DNA of 64,000 nt from Deltaproteobacteria bacterium. Its GTDB lineage: Bacteria; Desulfobacterota_D; UBA1144; Nemesobacterales; UBA2774. Below, piece by piece: positions 49,499 through 59,083 of the stretch. Position 1 is the stretch's first letter, and the number at the start of each line of letters is the position of its first letter. The DNA lies in NCBI GenBank assembly GCA_029262275.1, contig JAJCZS010000042.1, forward strand, positions 21,257 through 85,256. Reading direction: 5' to 3'. The position numbers were made by a program, and so were the translations under genes. The notes under the pieces were generated by a model. That model saw only the letters and a program-made list of their open reading frames with translations. It was not told the origin of the DNA and made no database searches.

Positions 49499-50083
49499 CT
49501 ATCTTCGGTTTTTCTTCTTAGCAATAGTAATAAAATTATTGAGTAGCTCTTTTCCGTGTTTAGTTAGAATAGATTCGGGATGGAATTGTACCCCTTCGAT
49601 TAAGTGTTCTTTGTGCCTAATTCCCATTATCTCTCCCTCATCAGTCCAGGCAGTAATTTCAAACACATCGGGCAGTGATTTTTTGTTTATAAGAAGTGAA
49701 TGATAGCGCGTGGCCTCAAAAGGGTCAGGAATGTTCTTGTAGATTCCTTTGCCATCATGATGAATCTCCGAGGTTTTACCGTGAAGCAGTCTATCGGCTC
49801 TGACAATCTTAGCCCCGTATGCATATGCTAGGGATTGATGGCCCAGACATACTCCAAGAATAGGCATCCGTCCTGCAAATTCCTTTATAGCGTCAACCGA
49901 AATTCCAGCTTCTTTAGGCGTACAGGGGCCAGGAGATACTACCATCATGTCAGGATTAAGTTCCCCTATGTCTTCTAGCTCTATTTTGTCATTTCTGTGT
50001 ACTACAACTTCCTCACCCAGCTCAGCCAAATAATGAACCAAGTTATAAGTAAAAGAATCGTAGTTGTCTATCATTAATATCAT
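49499..50083 (-). CDS. trpG: Anthranilate synthase glutamine amidotransferase subunit
   Basis: This 194-residue class I glutamine amidotransferase supplies ammonia to anthranilate synthase. The triad is seen in VCLGHQSLAY (Cys) and GVQFHPESI (His and Glu), after DNYDSFTYNLVHYL. TrpG and PabA share these features; the TrpE-type partner next to it supports trpG. It lies 10 bases after trpE. Confidence 0.92.
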   Translation of the reverse strand: MILMIDNYDSFTYNLVHYLAELGEEVVVHRNDKIELEDIGELNPDMMVVSPGPCTPKEAGISVDAIKEFAGRMPILGVCLGHQSLAYAYGAKIVRADRLLHGKTSEIHHDGKGIYKNIPDPFEATRYHSLLINKKSLPDVFEITAWTDEGEIMGIRHKEHLIEGVQFHPESILTKHGKELLNNFITIAKKKNRR

Positions 50084-50093
50084 TTTATCTCTG

Positions 50094-51572
50094 CTATAAA
50101 CCTGATTTTGTCACTTCAATAGCCCTGACCAGAGCTTTTACTTTATTTACAGACTCTTCGTATTCTTTCTCCGGTTTTGAATCGGCAACTATACCAGCAC
50201 CTGCCTGAATATATATTTCACCATCTTTTATAACAAAAGTTCTTATAGTAATGCAAGTGTCCATGTTACCTGAGAAACTAAAGTAGCCGACAGCCCCACC
50301 GTAGGCTCCGCGTCTGCCGTGCTCCATTTCCTCTATTATTTCCATTGCCCTTACTTTTGGTGCTCCCGACAGAGTGCCTGCGGGGAATGTTGCTTTTAAG
50401 ACATCAAAAGCATCTTTTTTCTTGCTCAGTATTGAAATTACGTTTGATACTATATGCATTACGTGTGAATACCGCTCTATTATCATAAGCTCATCGACCT
50501 TTACGGTACCAGTATCTGAAATACGTCCTAGATCATTTCTTGCCAGATCCACAAGCATTATGTGCTCTGCTCTTTCTTTAGGGTCGGCGAGGAGCTCTTT
50601 TTCAAGTTTTAAATCTTCTTTTTCAGTTTTCCCTCTGGGTCTTGTGCCTGCAATCGGACGGCTCTCAACTCGCCCGTCTTCAACCCTTACCATTACTTCT
50701 GGAGATGATCCTACAAGAGTCTCAGTCTTCGTGTTCAAATAGAACATGTAGGGAGAGGGGTTTAATACCCTAAGTGATCTATATAAGTCAAAGGGATCGA
50801 CGTCAAGTTTGGTTTTCCACCTTTGAGCGATTACTGCCTGGATTATATCTCCAGCTTTTATATATTCCTTAGTTTTCCTAACAGCTTTTTTATAATCTTC
50901 TGGTTTAAAATTCGATTTGAGCTTAGGGGCTCCCTTTTTCTTTTGATCTTTATTACTCTTATATAGACTGACAGGTTTTCTAAGTTTTTTTACAATATCT
51001 TCGATTTTGTTTGTAGCCTGGTCATATGCCTTTTTTGCATTTTTAGCATCCGGTACATAAGCATTATAGATTATCTTTATTTTATGATTCACATTGTCAA
51101 AAACAAGCACTGTATCAGTGATCATAAAAAGAGCATCCCAAAGGCCTAAGTCGTCTATTCCTATCTCAGGTAAATCCTCAACATGTCTGACTATGTCGTA
51201 GCTGAAATACCCTACAGCTCCTCCGTGGAACCTAGGAAGTTCAGGAGTGCTAACAGGTTTATACCTAGACAACAGATCTCTTAAAGCGGAGATTGGATCG
51301 CCTTTGCTCTTTTTGGTCTTGCCGCCCTCAGTTATTTCAATGTTTCCATTTTTGGATTTGAAAATAACAGTTGGTTCTGATCCAAGGAAGCTGTAACGTC
51401 CCCATTTCTCTCCCCCCTCAACGCTTTCGAGTAAAAAAGAGTACTTTCCTGACTCGATTTTCTTAAAAGCTGATACAGGAGTATCAAAATCGGCAAGCAC
51501 TTCCTGCCAGACCGGTATTAAATTTCCTTTTTTGAGTTTCTTCTTAAATTCGCTAAATGAAGGGGAAATCAT
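50094..51572 (-). CDS. trpE: Anthranilate synthase component I
   Basis: From the ATG at 51572 the product is 492 residues. The tracked start is a TTG 12 codons earlier; neither has a strong ribosome site, so the start is uncertain. The chorismate-binding domain has ESRPIAGTRPRG, then EHIMLVDLARNDLGR, FPAGTLSGAPKVRAMEIIEE and GAYGGAVGYFS. The N-terminal half has the feedback-type segment SFLLESVEGGEKWGRYSFLG. With TrpG it makes anthranilate for tryptophan. No trpD, trpC or other trp genes are adjacent, and no Trp-rich leader peptide is seen. Confidence 0.93.
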   Translation of the reverse strand: MISPSFSEFKKKLKKGNLIPVWQEVLADFDTPVSAFKKIESGKYSFLLESVEGGEKWGRYSFLGSEPTVIFKSKNGNIEITEGGKTKKSKGDPISALRDLLSRYKPVSTPELPRFHGGAVGYFSYDIVRHVEDLPEIGIDDLGLWDALFMITDTVLVFDNVNHKIKIIYNAYVPDAKNAKKAYDQATNKIEDIVKKLRKPVSLYKSNKDQKKKGAPKLKSNFKPEDYKKAVRKTKEYIKAGDIIQAVIAQRWKTKLDVDPFDLYRSLRVLNPSPYMFYLNTKTETLVGSSPEVMVRVEDGRVESRPIAGTRPRGKTEKEDLKLEKELLADPKERAEHIMLVDLARNDLGRISDTGTVKVDELMIIERYSHVMHIVSNVISILSKKKDAFDVLKATFPAGTLSGAPKVRAMEIIEEMEHGRRGAYGGAVGYFSFSGNMDTCITIRTFVIKDGEIYIQAGAGIVADSKPEKEYEESVNKVKALVRAIEVTKSGL

Positions 51573-51674
51573 GTGGAGAAAGGATAAAAGGGGTAAATTT
51601 AAAGTCAAGCAGGGGGTTTAAAAGTTATCTCTATACTGTATTATTTTCCATCGAATACTTCTACCCAAATCGAT

Positions 51675-53057
51675 ATGGAGGCATTGTCAGACGTGAGTAT
51701 AAATCCTGCAATATTTAGAGAATATGATATAAGAGGCGTTACAGGGAAGGATATAGACGAGGAAGTTTTTGAAACAATTGGCAAAGCTTACGGCACTTAT
51801 ATGAAAAAACTTGGTGCCTCCAATATTTCAATGGGTAGGGACTGTAGGCTTACTTCGCCTGAGCTCTCTGCGGCTTTTGCAAGAGGTCTTAATTCAACAG
51901 GTCTAAATGTTTTTGACATTGGAATGGTCTCAACTCCAATGCTTTATTTTTCTTTATACAATCTAGAAGTAGATGGCGGAGTCATGATTACAGCTAGCCA
52001 CAACCCGGGGGAGTACAATGGTATCAAACTGTCTGCCGGGAAAAATTCACTATTTGGAGAGCACATACAAGAAATAAGAATTCTTGCGGAGAGTGGTGAA
52101 TTTGCTTCGGGTTCCGGAAATGTACAAGAAGCTGATATAAGAGCTGATTATATTAAATTTCTAAAAGATAATCTTGATATCAAACCGGGTTTGCGAATTG
52201 CAGCTGATTATGGAAACGGGATGATAGGGATTATTGGTCCTGAGGTATTTAGAGAGTTTGGCTGTGAAATTACCGAGCTTTATGAAACTCCTGATGGAAC
52301 TTTTCCCAACCACCATCCAGACCCAACGGTTGAAGAGAACTTAGCGGAGCTAATAGATAGTGTTAAGAAGAACAATCTGGAAGTTGGGCTGGGATTTGAC
52401 GGAGACGGAGACAGGATAGGGGTAATTGATGAAAACGGCGAGATTATATGGGGAGACATGCTTGTCCTAATATTTGCCAGGGATATTTTAACTAGAGAGC
52501 CGGGATCAAAGTTCATAGGCGATGTTAAATGCTCTACAAGCTTATTTAGAGGAATTGAAGACGCTGGAGGAGAGGCTATTATGTGGAAGACGGGGCACTC
52601 TCTTATCAAAAGTAAAATGAAAGTAGAGAACGCCGCTATGGCAGGGGAGATGAGCGGGCACATATTTTTTGCCGACAAGTTCTTTGGCTATGATGATGCT
52701 CTATACGCTGCACTTCGTTTACTTGAGATTATCTCTACAACTGGCAAAAAAGTATCTGAGCTGCTAGAGGGTATTCCGCATTCTGTATCCACACCTGAGA
52801 TAAGATTGGACTGTCCAGAGGAAATTAAATTTGAGCTTGTGGAGAAAGTGAAAAATAAACTAAGCCAGGATCACCAGGTTATTGATATAGATGGAGTTAG
52901 AATTGAGTTCCCATATGGATGGGGTCTTATAAGAGCATCTAATACTCAGCCTGCTCTTGTTTTACGCTTTGAGGCAGATGATGACGAGAAGCTTCAGGAG
53001 ATTAAATCAATAATAGAGGGAGAATTAAATTCCCAAATGACTGAGCTTACTTCTTGA
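51675..53057 (+). CDS. Phosphomannomutase/phosphoglucomutase
   Basis: This 460-residue alpha-D-phosphohexomutase shows the four typical regions: FREYDIRGVTG at the start, catalytic Ser in TASHNPGEYNGIKLS, Mg-binding GFDGDGDRIGVID, and sugar-binding GEMSGHIFF, then RASNTQPALVLRFEA. It interconverts mannose-1-P/6-P and/or glucose-1-P/6-P for glycan synthesis. Convergent with the nitrilase at 53066, eight bases apart. Confidence 0.92.
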   Translation: MEALSDVSINPAIFREYDIRGVTGKDIDEEVFETIGKAYGTYMKKLGASNISMGRDCRLTSPELSAAFARGLNSTGLNVFDIGMVSTPMLYFSLYNLEVDGGVMITASHNPGEYNGIKLSAGKNSLFGEHIQEIRILAESGEFASGSGNVQEADIRADYIKFLKDNLDIKPGLRIAADYGNGMIGIIGPEVFREFGCEITELYETPDGTFPNHHPDPTVEENLAELIDSVKKNNLEVGLGFDGDGDRIGVIDENGEIIWGDMLVLIFARDILTREPGSKFIGDVKCSTSLFRGIEDAGGEAIMWKTGHSLIKSKMKVENAAMAGEMSGHIFFADKFFGYDDALYAALRLLEIISTTGKKVSELLEGIPHSVSTPEIRLDCPEEIKFELVEKVKNKLSQDHQVIDIDGVRIEFPYGWGLIRASNTQPALVLRFEADDDEKLQEIKSIIEGELNSQMTELTS

Positions 53058-53065
53058 TGGTGGGC

Positions 53066-54205
53066 TTAATTTTGATCTGAGTTGCTTAGGTCTTCAATCA
53101 AAGATTCTAAATTCTCTAAACTTATTTCATACTGTTCTGAAATTCTTTTAAGATCAGACTCCGCAATATCAATTTGTGGTCTGATGCTATCACTTACTTC
53201 AAACTCGGGTTCCCATCCTTCTTGTCTAATAGCTAGTTGAGCCACGTCCCATCTTGAGTAGTGTCCTAGGGAGTCGAAGATAGCTTTTACAGCTTTTATC
53301 TGATTTGCATAGCACTCGGCATAGATAATAGCGTCTTTTTCAAAATTGGGTTCTGCCAAATACCTTCCTGCAGGATTCACTATTGAGCTTCCGCCTTTAG
53401 CCCAGTCATAATTTATGTGATCACCGTCTCTTATTCCGTGCCATTTCTCGGGAAAGTCCTCTGAGTCTAAATACCCACATCCGCTTAGAACAAAAGCCCC
53501 CGCTTCAAAAGCGTGCACTTTTATCAAAGCCTGAATGTTGCAGTTTATTGCTCCCTCACTCGTATCTGCAACAAGCAGTTTCTCCTCCCCTCTTTTCCAG
53601 TTACCCGGCCATACTGCAATATGGAATTCTTCCCCTCTGTGTATCATCGCAGCTCTGACAAGGGTCATATGGTTTTCCCAACAAATTAGACCCCCAATGC
53701 GTCCTATCTCCGTATCAAATACTTTTATATCGCTTGCGTCTCCCTGGCCCCAATAGATTCTCTCTGTGTAGGTTGGCATGATTTTTCTATGCTTACCCAT
53801 TACTTCCCCGTATTTATCTATAAACAGCAAGCTGTTGTAGACTGTCCGGCTTCCAGGTCTATCATCAAGCTCGTTGCAGCCTATTACTACATATGCTCCG
53901 GCTTTTTTCGCAGCTTCCCCAAGGGCTTTGGTATCTTCGCTCGGTATTTGCAGTGAGTTGTCTTGAAGACCGATCATGAAATCAGTCCATTCATGAGGAG
54001 GGGTTTCGTATCCGACAGTATAGTAAGCTGGGTAGCCCGGTATATAGGATTCAGAGAAGGTTATAAGCTCCGCACCATTTTTCCCTGCATCCTCTATTAA
54101 CCCGCAAGCCTTCTCAATGGTCCTCTCCTTATCCATAAACACAGGAGAGGCTTGAATGACTGCTACTTTTACCTTTTCTCTTCCACCTAAAACTTGTTTT
54201 CCCAT
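53066..54205 (-). CDS. Nitrilase-family carbon-nitrogen hydrolase 2
   Basis: This 379-residue enzyme has the triad E52 (FSESYIPGYP), K141 (GKHRKIMPT) and C175 (GGLICWENHM), all in standard nitrilase form. ITFSESYIPGYPAYY and HIAVWPGNW support a true nitrilase rather than an amidase. A C-terminal tail of about 50 residues past the core is rich in charged helical residues (SDLKRISEQYEISLE), as in nitrilase 1. It follows the small unknown gene at 54215 by nine bases on the same strand. Substrate unknown. Confidence 0.92.
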   Translation of the reverse strand: MGKQVLGGREKVKVAVIQASPVFMDKERTIEKACGLIEDAGKNGAELITFSESYIPGYPAYYTVGYETPPHEWTDFMIGLQDNSLQIPSEDTKALGEAAKKAGAYVVIGCNELDDRPGSRTVYNSLLFIDKYGEVMGKHRKIMPTYTERIYWGQGDASDIKVFDTEIGRIGGLICWENHMTLVRAAMIHRGEEFHIAVWPGNWKRGEEKLLVADTSEGAINCNIQALIKVHAFEAGAFVLSGCGYLDSEDFPEKWHGIRDGDHINYDWAKGGSSIVNPAGRYLAEPNFEKDAIIYAECYANQIKAVKAIFDSLGHYSRWDVAQLAIRQEGWEPEFEVSDSIRPQIDIAESDLKRISEQYEISLENLESLIEDLSNSDQN

Positions 54206-54214
54206 ATAGATAAC

Positions 54215-54586
54215 CTAAGTAGTAATAATTCTGCTTCCTTCAGGCTGTTGACCCTCTGTTTTTTTGGCTCTCATTTCGATTAGCTGAAGAAGTCTATTTT
54301 TAAACTCCTCATCATATGCACATATGGATGGAATGATATAGCCCATCATGGCTATTTGAAGTAAATATTCTGTATTGGCTCGTAGAAAATCATCCTCCAT
54401 TTGCTCTCCATATGATTCTTTAAGCGTAGCATAAATCGTCTGCCCAACTTCACCTGTTACTTCTGTTACACTTTTTGTACCCTGTGTTTGCTGATTAAAT
54501 TGGACTCCGAGATTAAAAGCCATAAGTATAGTATTTGCAAGTGTATCCATTCCCCCCTGGCCTTGTGGTTGATCTTGTTCAGACAT
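54215..54586 (-). CDS. Small helical protein of unknown function, upstream of nitrilase 2
   Basis: I do not recognise this 123-residue protein. It begins with a polar Gln/Gly-rich lead (SEQDQPQGQGG), then predicted helices (about 15-115) with moderately hydrophobic patches, and no metal or catalytic motif. No signal peptide is visible. A ribosome site (GGAGG) precedes the ATG on the minus strand, and nitrilase 2 starts nine bases after its stop, so it is very likely co-expressed. It may be an accessory or filament-related partner of the nitrilase, but that is only context. Confidence 0.7.
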   Translation of the reverse strand: MSEQDQPQGQGGMDTLANTILMAFNLGVQFNQQTQGTKSVTEVTGEVGQTIYATLKESYGEQMEDDFLRANTEYLLQIAMMGYIIPSICAYDEEFKNRLLQLIEMRAKKTEGQQPEGSRIITT

Positions 54587-54756
54587 GTAATTACCTCCTT
54601 ATTTTTAAAGTTTTAGTCTAACACATTATCTAAATTATGCCGACACAATAAGCTATAACTACGTCTAGATAAACTGTAGATCATAGGAGATCAATTTGAT
54701 TTGAAATGTTAAAAGTGTCAAAGTAATAAGGTCATTAAAACATAGGAGGATATGGT

Positions 54757-56451
54757 ATGGCAAAAGTGCAAGGGGGCTACTTAGTTGCAAAAACCCTCTA
54801 TGACCTTGGTGTGAGAGAAGTTTTTTCTCTAGCCGGTGGTCATATAAATCCTATTTATGATGCCTGTCAGAAATTGGGAATCAGATTAATAGATACCCAT
54901 CATGAACAAGGTGCGGCTATGGCTGCGGATGCTTACGGCAGAGTATCAAAAACCCCAGGAGTATGTCTTGTTACAGCAGGGCCAGGTTTTACTAATGCAC
55001 TGACCGGTGTTGCAGGGGCACATATGTCAAACGCTCCGTTTATTATTCTCTCAGGCAGATCCGGTGTGGAGGAAAACGACAAGCTGTCCCTACAAGAGAT
55101 AGATCAGCAGGCGATGGCTGCCCCCATTACAAAATGGGCACGCACTGTTTTTGATCCTCTTCGAATTCCGGAATATGTAAGCAATGCATACAAGAGAGCT
55201 ATATCAGGAAGACCAGGACCTGTGTATTTAGGCATGTCATATGAAGTTCTGTATCCAAAGTGTGATAAAAAGAAAGTATCAGCTTATAACGTTAAAATTC
55301 CTTCATCTAAGTCCGAACCGGCGGATGGGGTTATAGAAGATTTTATCTCACTTCTTAAGAAAGCTAAAAAGCCAGTAGTAATTGCGGGAAGCGGCTCATG
55401 GTACTCAAGCTCAGATAAGGAGATTCTAGATTTTATAGAAGGGGCGAATATTCCTATTTTTACTTTGAACTTTGGAAGAGGGATTGTCTCTGACGATAAT
55501 CCGCTTTGTTTTGGTCCTGCAAGTGCATCAGCTCCAAACGGATTTAGAAAAATAACATCAGAAGCAGACCTCATTATCCTACTCGGCATAAGATTGAGCT
55601 TATACATTGGGTTTGGAAGAACGTTTAACCCAAAGGCCAAAGTAGTGCAAGTTGATATAGATTCGGGGGAAATAGGAAGAAATAGACCTGCCGATTTAGG
55701 TATTGTTGGAGATTTGAAAAGTGTACTTCATAAAACAAACGAATATATAAAAGAAAACTCTATCAAGTTTAATTTCAATCCATGGTTAAAAAAAATAAAT
55801 TCATGGCGTGATAGAGAAAGAGTTAAGGGTGATAAGCTCAGAAGTTCTAATAAAGCTCCTATACATCCAGTCAGGGTGGGGCAGGCAGTTCAAGAGGTTT
55901 TAGGTGGAGAAGCAATGGTTGTCATCGATGGCGGCGACACACAGGCCTGGACTGATGGGCACTACTCCGTCAAAAACCCGGGACATTATGTAAAAGGAGG
56001 ACCGCTTGGCTGTATGGGAGTAGGTGTTCCTTTTGCAATTGGGACAAAAGTAGCTCGTCCAGAGAAGCAAGTTGCTTTAATTACGGGTGATGGGGCAGTA
56101 GGTATGAATTTTATGGAGTTTGAAACTGCAATTCGTCACAAGATTCCTTTTGTTGCAATTGTTTGTAATGATCAAGCCTGGGGAATGACCAAGCATCAAC
56201 TTGAGATCACATATGGCAAAAAACGCCCAAAGGTGGGTGTGGATCTAGAGCTCACTCCATTTCATAAAATTGTAGAAGTTCTCGGAGGCTACGGGGAGTT
56301 TGTAGATGACCCAAAGGATCTTAACAGTGCGATTGAGCGTGCTGTCTCCTCGGGAGTTCCTTCTCTTATCAATGTAGCTACCGATCCCAATGCTGTAAGC
56401 GGTGCTACATATGCAATCACAGAGATGATGATGTCAGCTAATAAAAAGTAG
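54757..56451 (+). CDS. Thiamine pyrophosphate-dependent enzyme, acetolactate synthase-like
   Basis: This 564-residue protein has the full TPP enzyme layout: N-terminal domain with catalytic Glu in THHEQGAAMAADAYGR, central domain with IAGSGSWYSS, and a C-terminal TPP-binding domain with GDGAVGMNFMEFETAIRHK and the Mg motif. It resembles the acetolactate synthase/benzoylformate decarboxylase/oxalyl-CoA decarboxylase group; no small regulatory subunit (ilvN) is adjacent, so a decarboxylase or ligase role is as likely as valine/leucine synthesis. AGGAGG precedes the ATG at 54757. Confidence 0.88.
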   Translation: MAKVQGGYLVAKTLYDLGVREVFSLAGGHINPIYDACQKLGIRLIDTHHEQGAAMAADAYGRVSKTPGVCLVTAGPGFTNALTGVAGAHMSNAPFIILSGRSGVEENDKLSLQEIDQQAMAAPITKWARTVFDPLRIPEYVSNAYKRAISGRPGPVYLGMSYEVLYPKCDKKKVSAYNVKIPSSKSEPADGVIEDFISLLKKAKKPVVIAGSGSWYSSSDKEILDFIEGANIPIFTLNFGRGIVSDDNPLCFGPASASAPNGFRKITSEADLIILLGIRLSLYIGFGRTFNPKAKVVQVDIDSGEIGRNRPADLGIVGDLKSVLHKTNEYIKENSIKFNFNPWLKKINSWRDRERVKGDKLRSSNKAPIHPVRVGQAVQEVLGGEAMVVIDGGDTQAWTDGHYSVKNPGHYVKGGPLGCMGVGVPFAIGTKVARPEKQVALITGDGAVGMNFMEFETAIRHKIPFVAIVCNDQAWGMTKHQLEITYGKKRPKVGVDLELTPFHKIVEVLGGYGEFVDDPKDLNSAIERAVSSGVPSLINVATDPNAVSGATYAITEMMMSANKK

Positions 56452-56473
56452 CTGACATCAACTACTTTTTATT
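56429..56473. terminator. Two overlapping 12-base hairpins between convergent genes
   Basis: Two perfect stems overlap. Stem A is TGATGTCAGCTA/TAGCTGACATCA (56429-56460, eight-base loop) and stem B is AATAAAAAGTAG/CTACTTTTTATT (56440-56473, ten-base loop). They share bases 56440 and 56449-56460, so they cannot form together. Stem A is followed four bases on by TTTTT, fitting a plus-strand terminator for the TPP enzyme gene, whose stop TAG lies inside both. Stem B may end the convergent peroxiredoxin transcript. Confidence 0.7.
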
Positions 56474-57119
56474 AACTAATTTCCTGTAATTTAGCTATAA
56501 CTTCTTCAGGCTCAGCGCGTTTTGTGTAGTCAGCATTTGCATATGCGTATTGAACTGTTCCATCTTTATCAATCACATAGGTTCCGGGCATTGGTATCTC
56601 CCAGGAATCATCACCATTAGACTTTGGAATGTTAATCCCGAACTTCAAATACAGTTCATGTAGTTCAGATGGTAGCTGAAAAACCAGCCCAAATTTATTT
56701 GCAGTCTGATTTCCCTGATCGCTTAATACCGCAAATTTTAAATCATTCTTCTCTGATGTGGATAATGAATTATCAGGGGTTTCAGGAGATATGGCTACGA
56801 GAGAAGCTCCAAGGCCTTCAATATCTTGAAGATGCTTTTGATACGCATTTAATTCAAGATTACAGTATGGGCACCATCCGCCTCTATAAAAGTTCAATAC
56901 TACAGGGCCCTTTTCTAGTAGTGAGTGCAGATTAACAGACTCCCCTTTAGGATTTGGAAGATTAAAGTCAGGCGCTTTTTCTCCAACTTTTAGGGATTTC
57001 TCTGCTATCCCGCTATCGACTAATCTTCGGGTCGTGTCCAGCATCAAGTTTAATACCTCAGGCGGGACCTTCTTAGTAAATCCATTGTATAGATCTTGTA
57101 GTTCAACTTGCAAACTCAT
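56472..57119 (-). CDS. Peroxiredoxin-like thioredoxin-fold protein
   Basis: This 215-residue AhpC/TSA-family protein reduces peroxides or shuttles disulfides. The thioredoxin fold starts about residue 46 and carries the CxxC-type site GGWCPYCNLELNAYQ. The later part has PETPDNSLSTSEKNDL and a C-terminal PGTYVIDKDGTVQYAY, typical of peroxiredoxin-like oxidoreductases. The first 45 residues are helical. Its stop lies inside the hairpin region shared with the TPP enzyme gene. Confidence 0.88.
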   Translation of the reverse strand: MSLQVELQDLYNGFTKKVPPEVLNLMLDTTRRLVDSGIAEKSLKVGEKAPDFNLPNPKGESVNLHSLLEKGPVVLNFYRGGWCPYCNLELNAYQKHLQDIEGLGASLVAISPETPDNSLSTSEKNDLKFAVLSDQGNQTANKFGLVFQLPSELHELYLKFGINIPKSNGDDSWEIPMPGTYVIDKDGTVQYAYANADYTKRAEPEEVIAKLQEIS

Positions 57120-57207
57120 TATAAGCCTCCGTTAAAATGATTATGTATATATTAAGATTAACTTAGTAGCTAGTTAGATTCTAACTTTTTTTGAATTTAA
57201 GGTGTGG

Positions 57208-59007
57208 TTATTCGCTGGTTTTAAGAACTGCAAGAAAGGCTTCTTGAGGGATCTCAATGTTGCCTACCTGTTTAAGACGCTTTTTTCCTGCCTTCTGTTT
57301 CTCAAGGAGTTTTCTTTTTCTTGTTATGTCTCCACCATAGCATTTGGCTGTAACATCTTTTCTGACAGCCTTAACTGATTCGCGGGCGATGATTCTACTT
57401 CCAATGGAGGCTTGTATGATGACTTCATAAAGCTGTCTTGGAATGAGGGATCTGAGCTTCTGTATAAGATCTCTTCCCCTTTCATAAGATCTTTCTTTGT
57501 GGACAATTATAGAAAGCGCATCAACTGGTTCTCCGTTTACAAGTACATCTAGCCTAATGAGATCTGAACCTTTATACCCAGTTGGTTCATATTCCATGGA
57601 TGCATATCCACGTGAGATAGACTTTAGCCTGTCATAGAAATCATAAACTATTTCTGAGAGTGGGATTTCATACACTACAATGACTCTATCTTCAGTAACG
57701 TATCTAATGTCCCTCTGAGTTCCACGTTTTTTTATGCATAGATCAAAAATCGCACCAAGATATGTGCCTGGTGTATGAACTGAAACCAATACATATGGCT
57801 CCTCAATTAATTCCATTTTGTCTGGCGAGGGTAGATCACTAGGATTGTCTACATAGGATACTTTCCCACTGCTATCAGTGGTTTTGTATATTACTGTAGG
57901 TGCGGTTGAAATCAGTTCAAGTTCAAACTCACGCTCAAGCCTCTCTTTTACTATCTCCATATGAAGTAGGCCAAGAAAACCACATCTAAATCCAAATCCC
58001 AATGCAATAGATGTTTCAGGTTCGTATACTAAAGATGAATCATTTAAAGCAAGCTTCTCGAGAGCTTCTTTTAGCCTATCGTAGTCAACGGAATCAATTG
58101 GGTACAAACCACTAAAAACCATTGGCTTCATCTCTCTAAATCCTGGAAGTGGTTTCTTTGTAGGATTCTCTACGGTCGTCATGGTATCACCGACCTTGGC
58201 CTCGTTTATTTCTTTTATAGATGCTGTTACAAATCCTACCTCACCGGTGCCTAGCTCATCCACCTCTATTGCCCTTGGTGAGAAAATGCCGAGCGTTCTT
58301 ACATCATAGGATCTTCCTGTAGACATAAATTTAATTTCTTCACCGGTCTTAATTTTTCCTTCAACCACCCTTATTAGCATCACTACACCCTGATAAGAAT
58401 CAAACCAGCTGTCGAATATAAGAGCTTTAAGCGGCTCCGCAGATTTGTCAGCAGGAGCGGGTACGTGTTTTACTATTGCCTCTAGTATCTCTTTGGTTCC
58501 TATTCCCTGTTTAGCGCTTGCGGGTATGGCTTCTTCTGCACTTATACCAATAACATCCTCAATTTCTCCCCGAACCCTTTCAACATCGGCAGCGGGAAGG
58601 TCTATTTTGTTTATTACAGGCACCAGTTCAAGGCCAGAATCCGTAGCCATATAGGCATTTGCTACAGTCTGAGCTTCAACCCCTTGAGAGGCATCTACAA
58701 TTAGTACAGCACCTTCACAGGCCATAAGACTTCTTGAAACCTCATAGCTAAAATCCACATGACCTGGTGTGTCTATGAGGTTGAATCCATATGTAATGCC
58801 GTCTTCCGCCTTATAATTTAGCCTGACGGCTTGGGCTTTAATGGTTATTCCTCTCTCTCTTTCAATTTCCATTTGGTCTAGAAACTGATCTTCCTTCTCA
58901 CGTTCGCTGAGTGTTCCAGTAAACTCTAGGATTCTATCTGCAAGAGTGGATTTCCCATGGTCCACATGGGCAATTATAGAAAAATTTCGTATGTATTTGG
59001 GTTCCAT
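57208..59007 (-). CDS. lepA: Elongation factor 4 (LepA)
   Basis: This 599-residue translational GTPase has the G1 motif [15 protein letters not shown]2/G3 in [10 protein letters not shown] and [12 protein letters not shown], and G4 NKIDLP. Domains II and III and the LepA-specific C-terminal region ([17 protein letters not shown]) follow. The length is standard. It can back-translocate stalled ribosomes and aids 30S biogenesis. It is a single gene here, with no lepB next to it. Confidence 0.97.
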   Translation of the reverse strand: MEPKYIRNFSIIAHVDHGKSTLADRILEFTGTLSEREKEDQFLDQMEIERERGITIKAQAVRLNYKAEDGITYGFNLIDTPGHVDFSYEVSRSLMACEGAVLIVDASQGVEAQTVANAYMATDSGLELVPVINKIDLPAADVERVRGEIEDVIGISAEEAIPASAKQGIGTKEILEAIVKHVPAPADKSAEPLKALIFDSWFDSYQGVVMLIRVVEGKIKTGEEIKFMSTGRSYDVRTLGIFSPRAIEVDELGTGEVGFVTASIKEINEAKVGDTMTTVENPTKKPLPGFREMKPMVFSGLYPIDSVDYDRLKEALEKLALNDSSLVYEPETSIALGFGFRCGFLGLLHMEIVKERLEREFELELISTAPTVIYKTTDSSGKVSYVDNPSDLPSPDKMELIEEPYVLVSVHTPGTYLGAIFDLCIKKRGTQRDIRYVTEDRVIVVYEIPLSEIVYDFYDRLKSISRGYASMEYEPTGYKGSDLIRLDVLVNGEPVDALSIIVHKERSYERGRDLIQKLRSLIPRQLYEVIIQASIGSRIIARESVKAVRKDVTAKCYGGDITRKRKLLEKQKAGKKRLKQVGNIEIPQEAFLAVLKTSE

Positions 59008-59083
59008 ATATGTTTATATTTCTGAAGTTAATAGTTTAAAGATGACCTAGTATAAAGGATAGGGGGTTATATTCAAATTGAAA

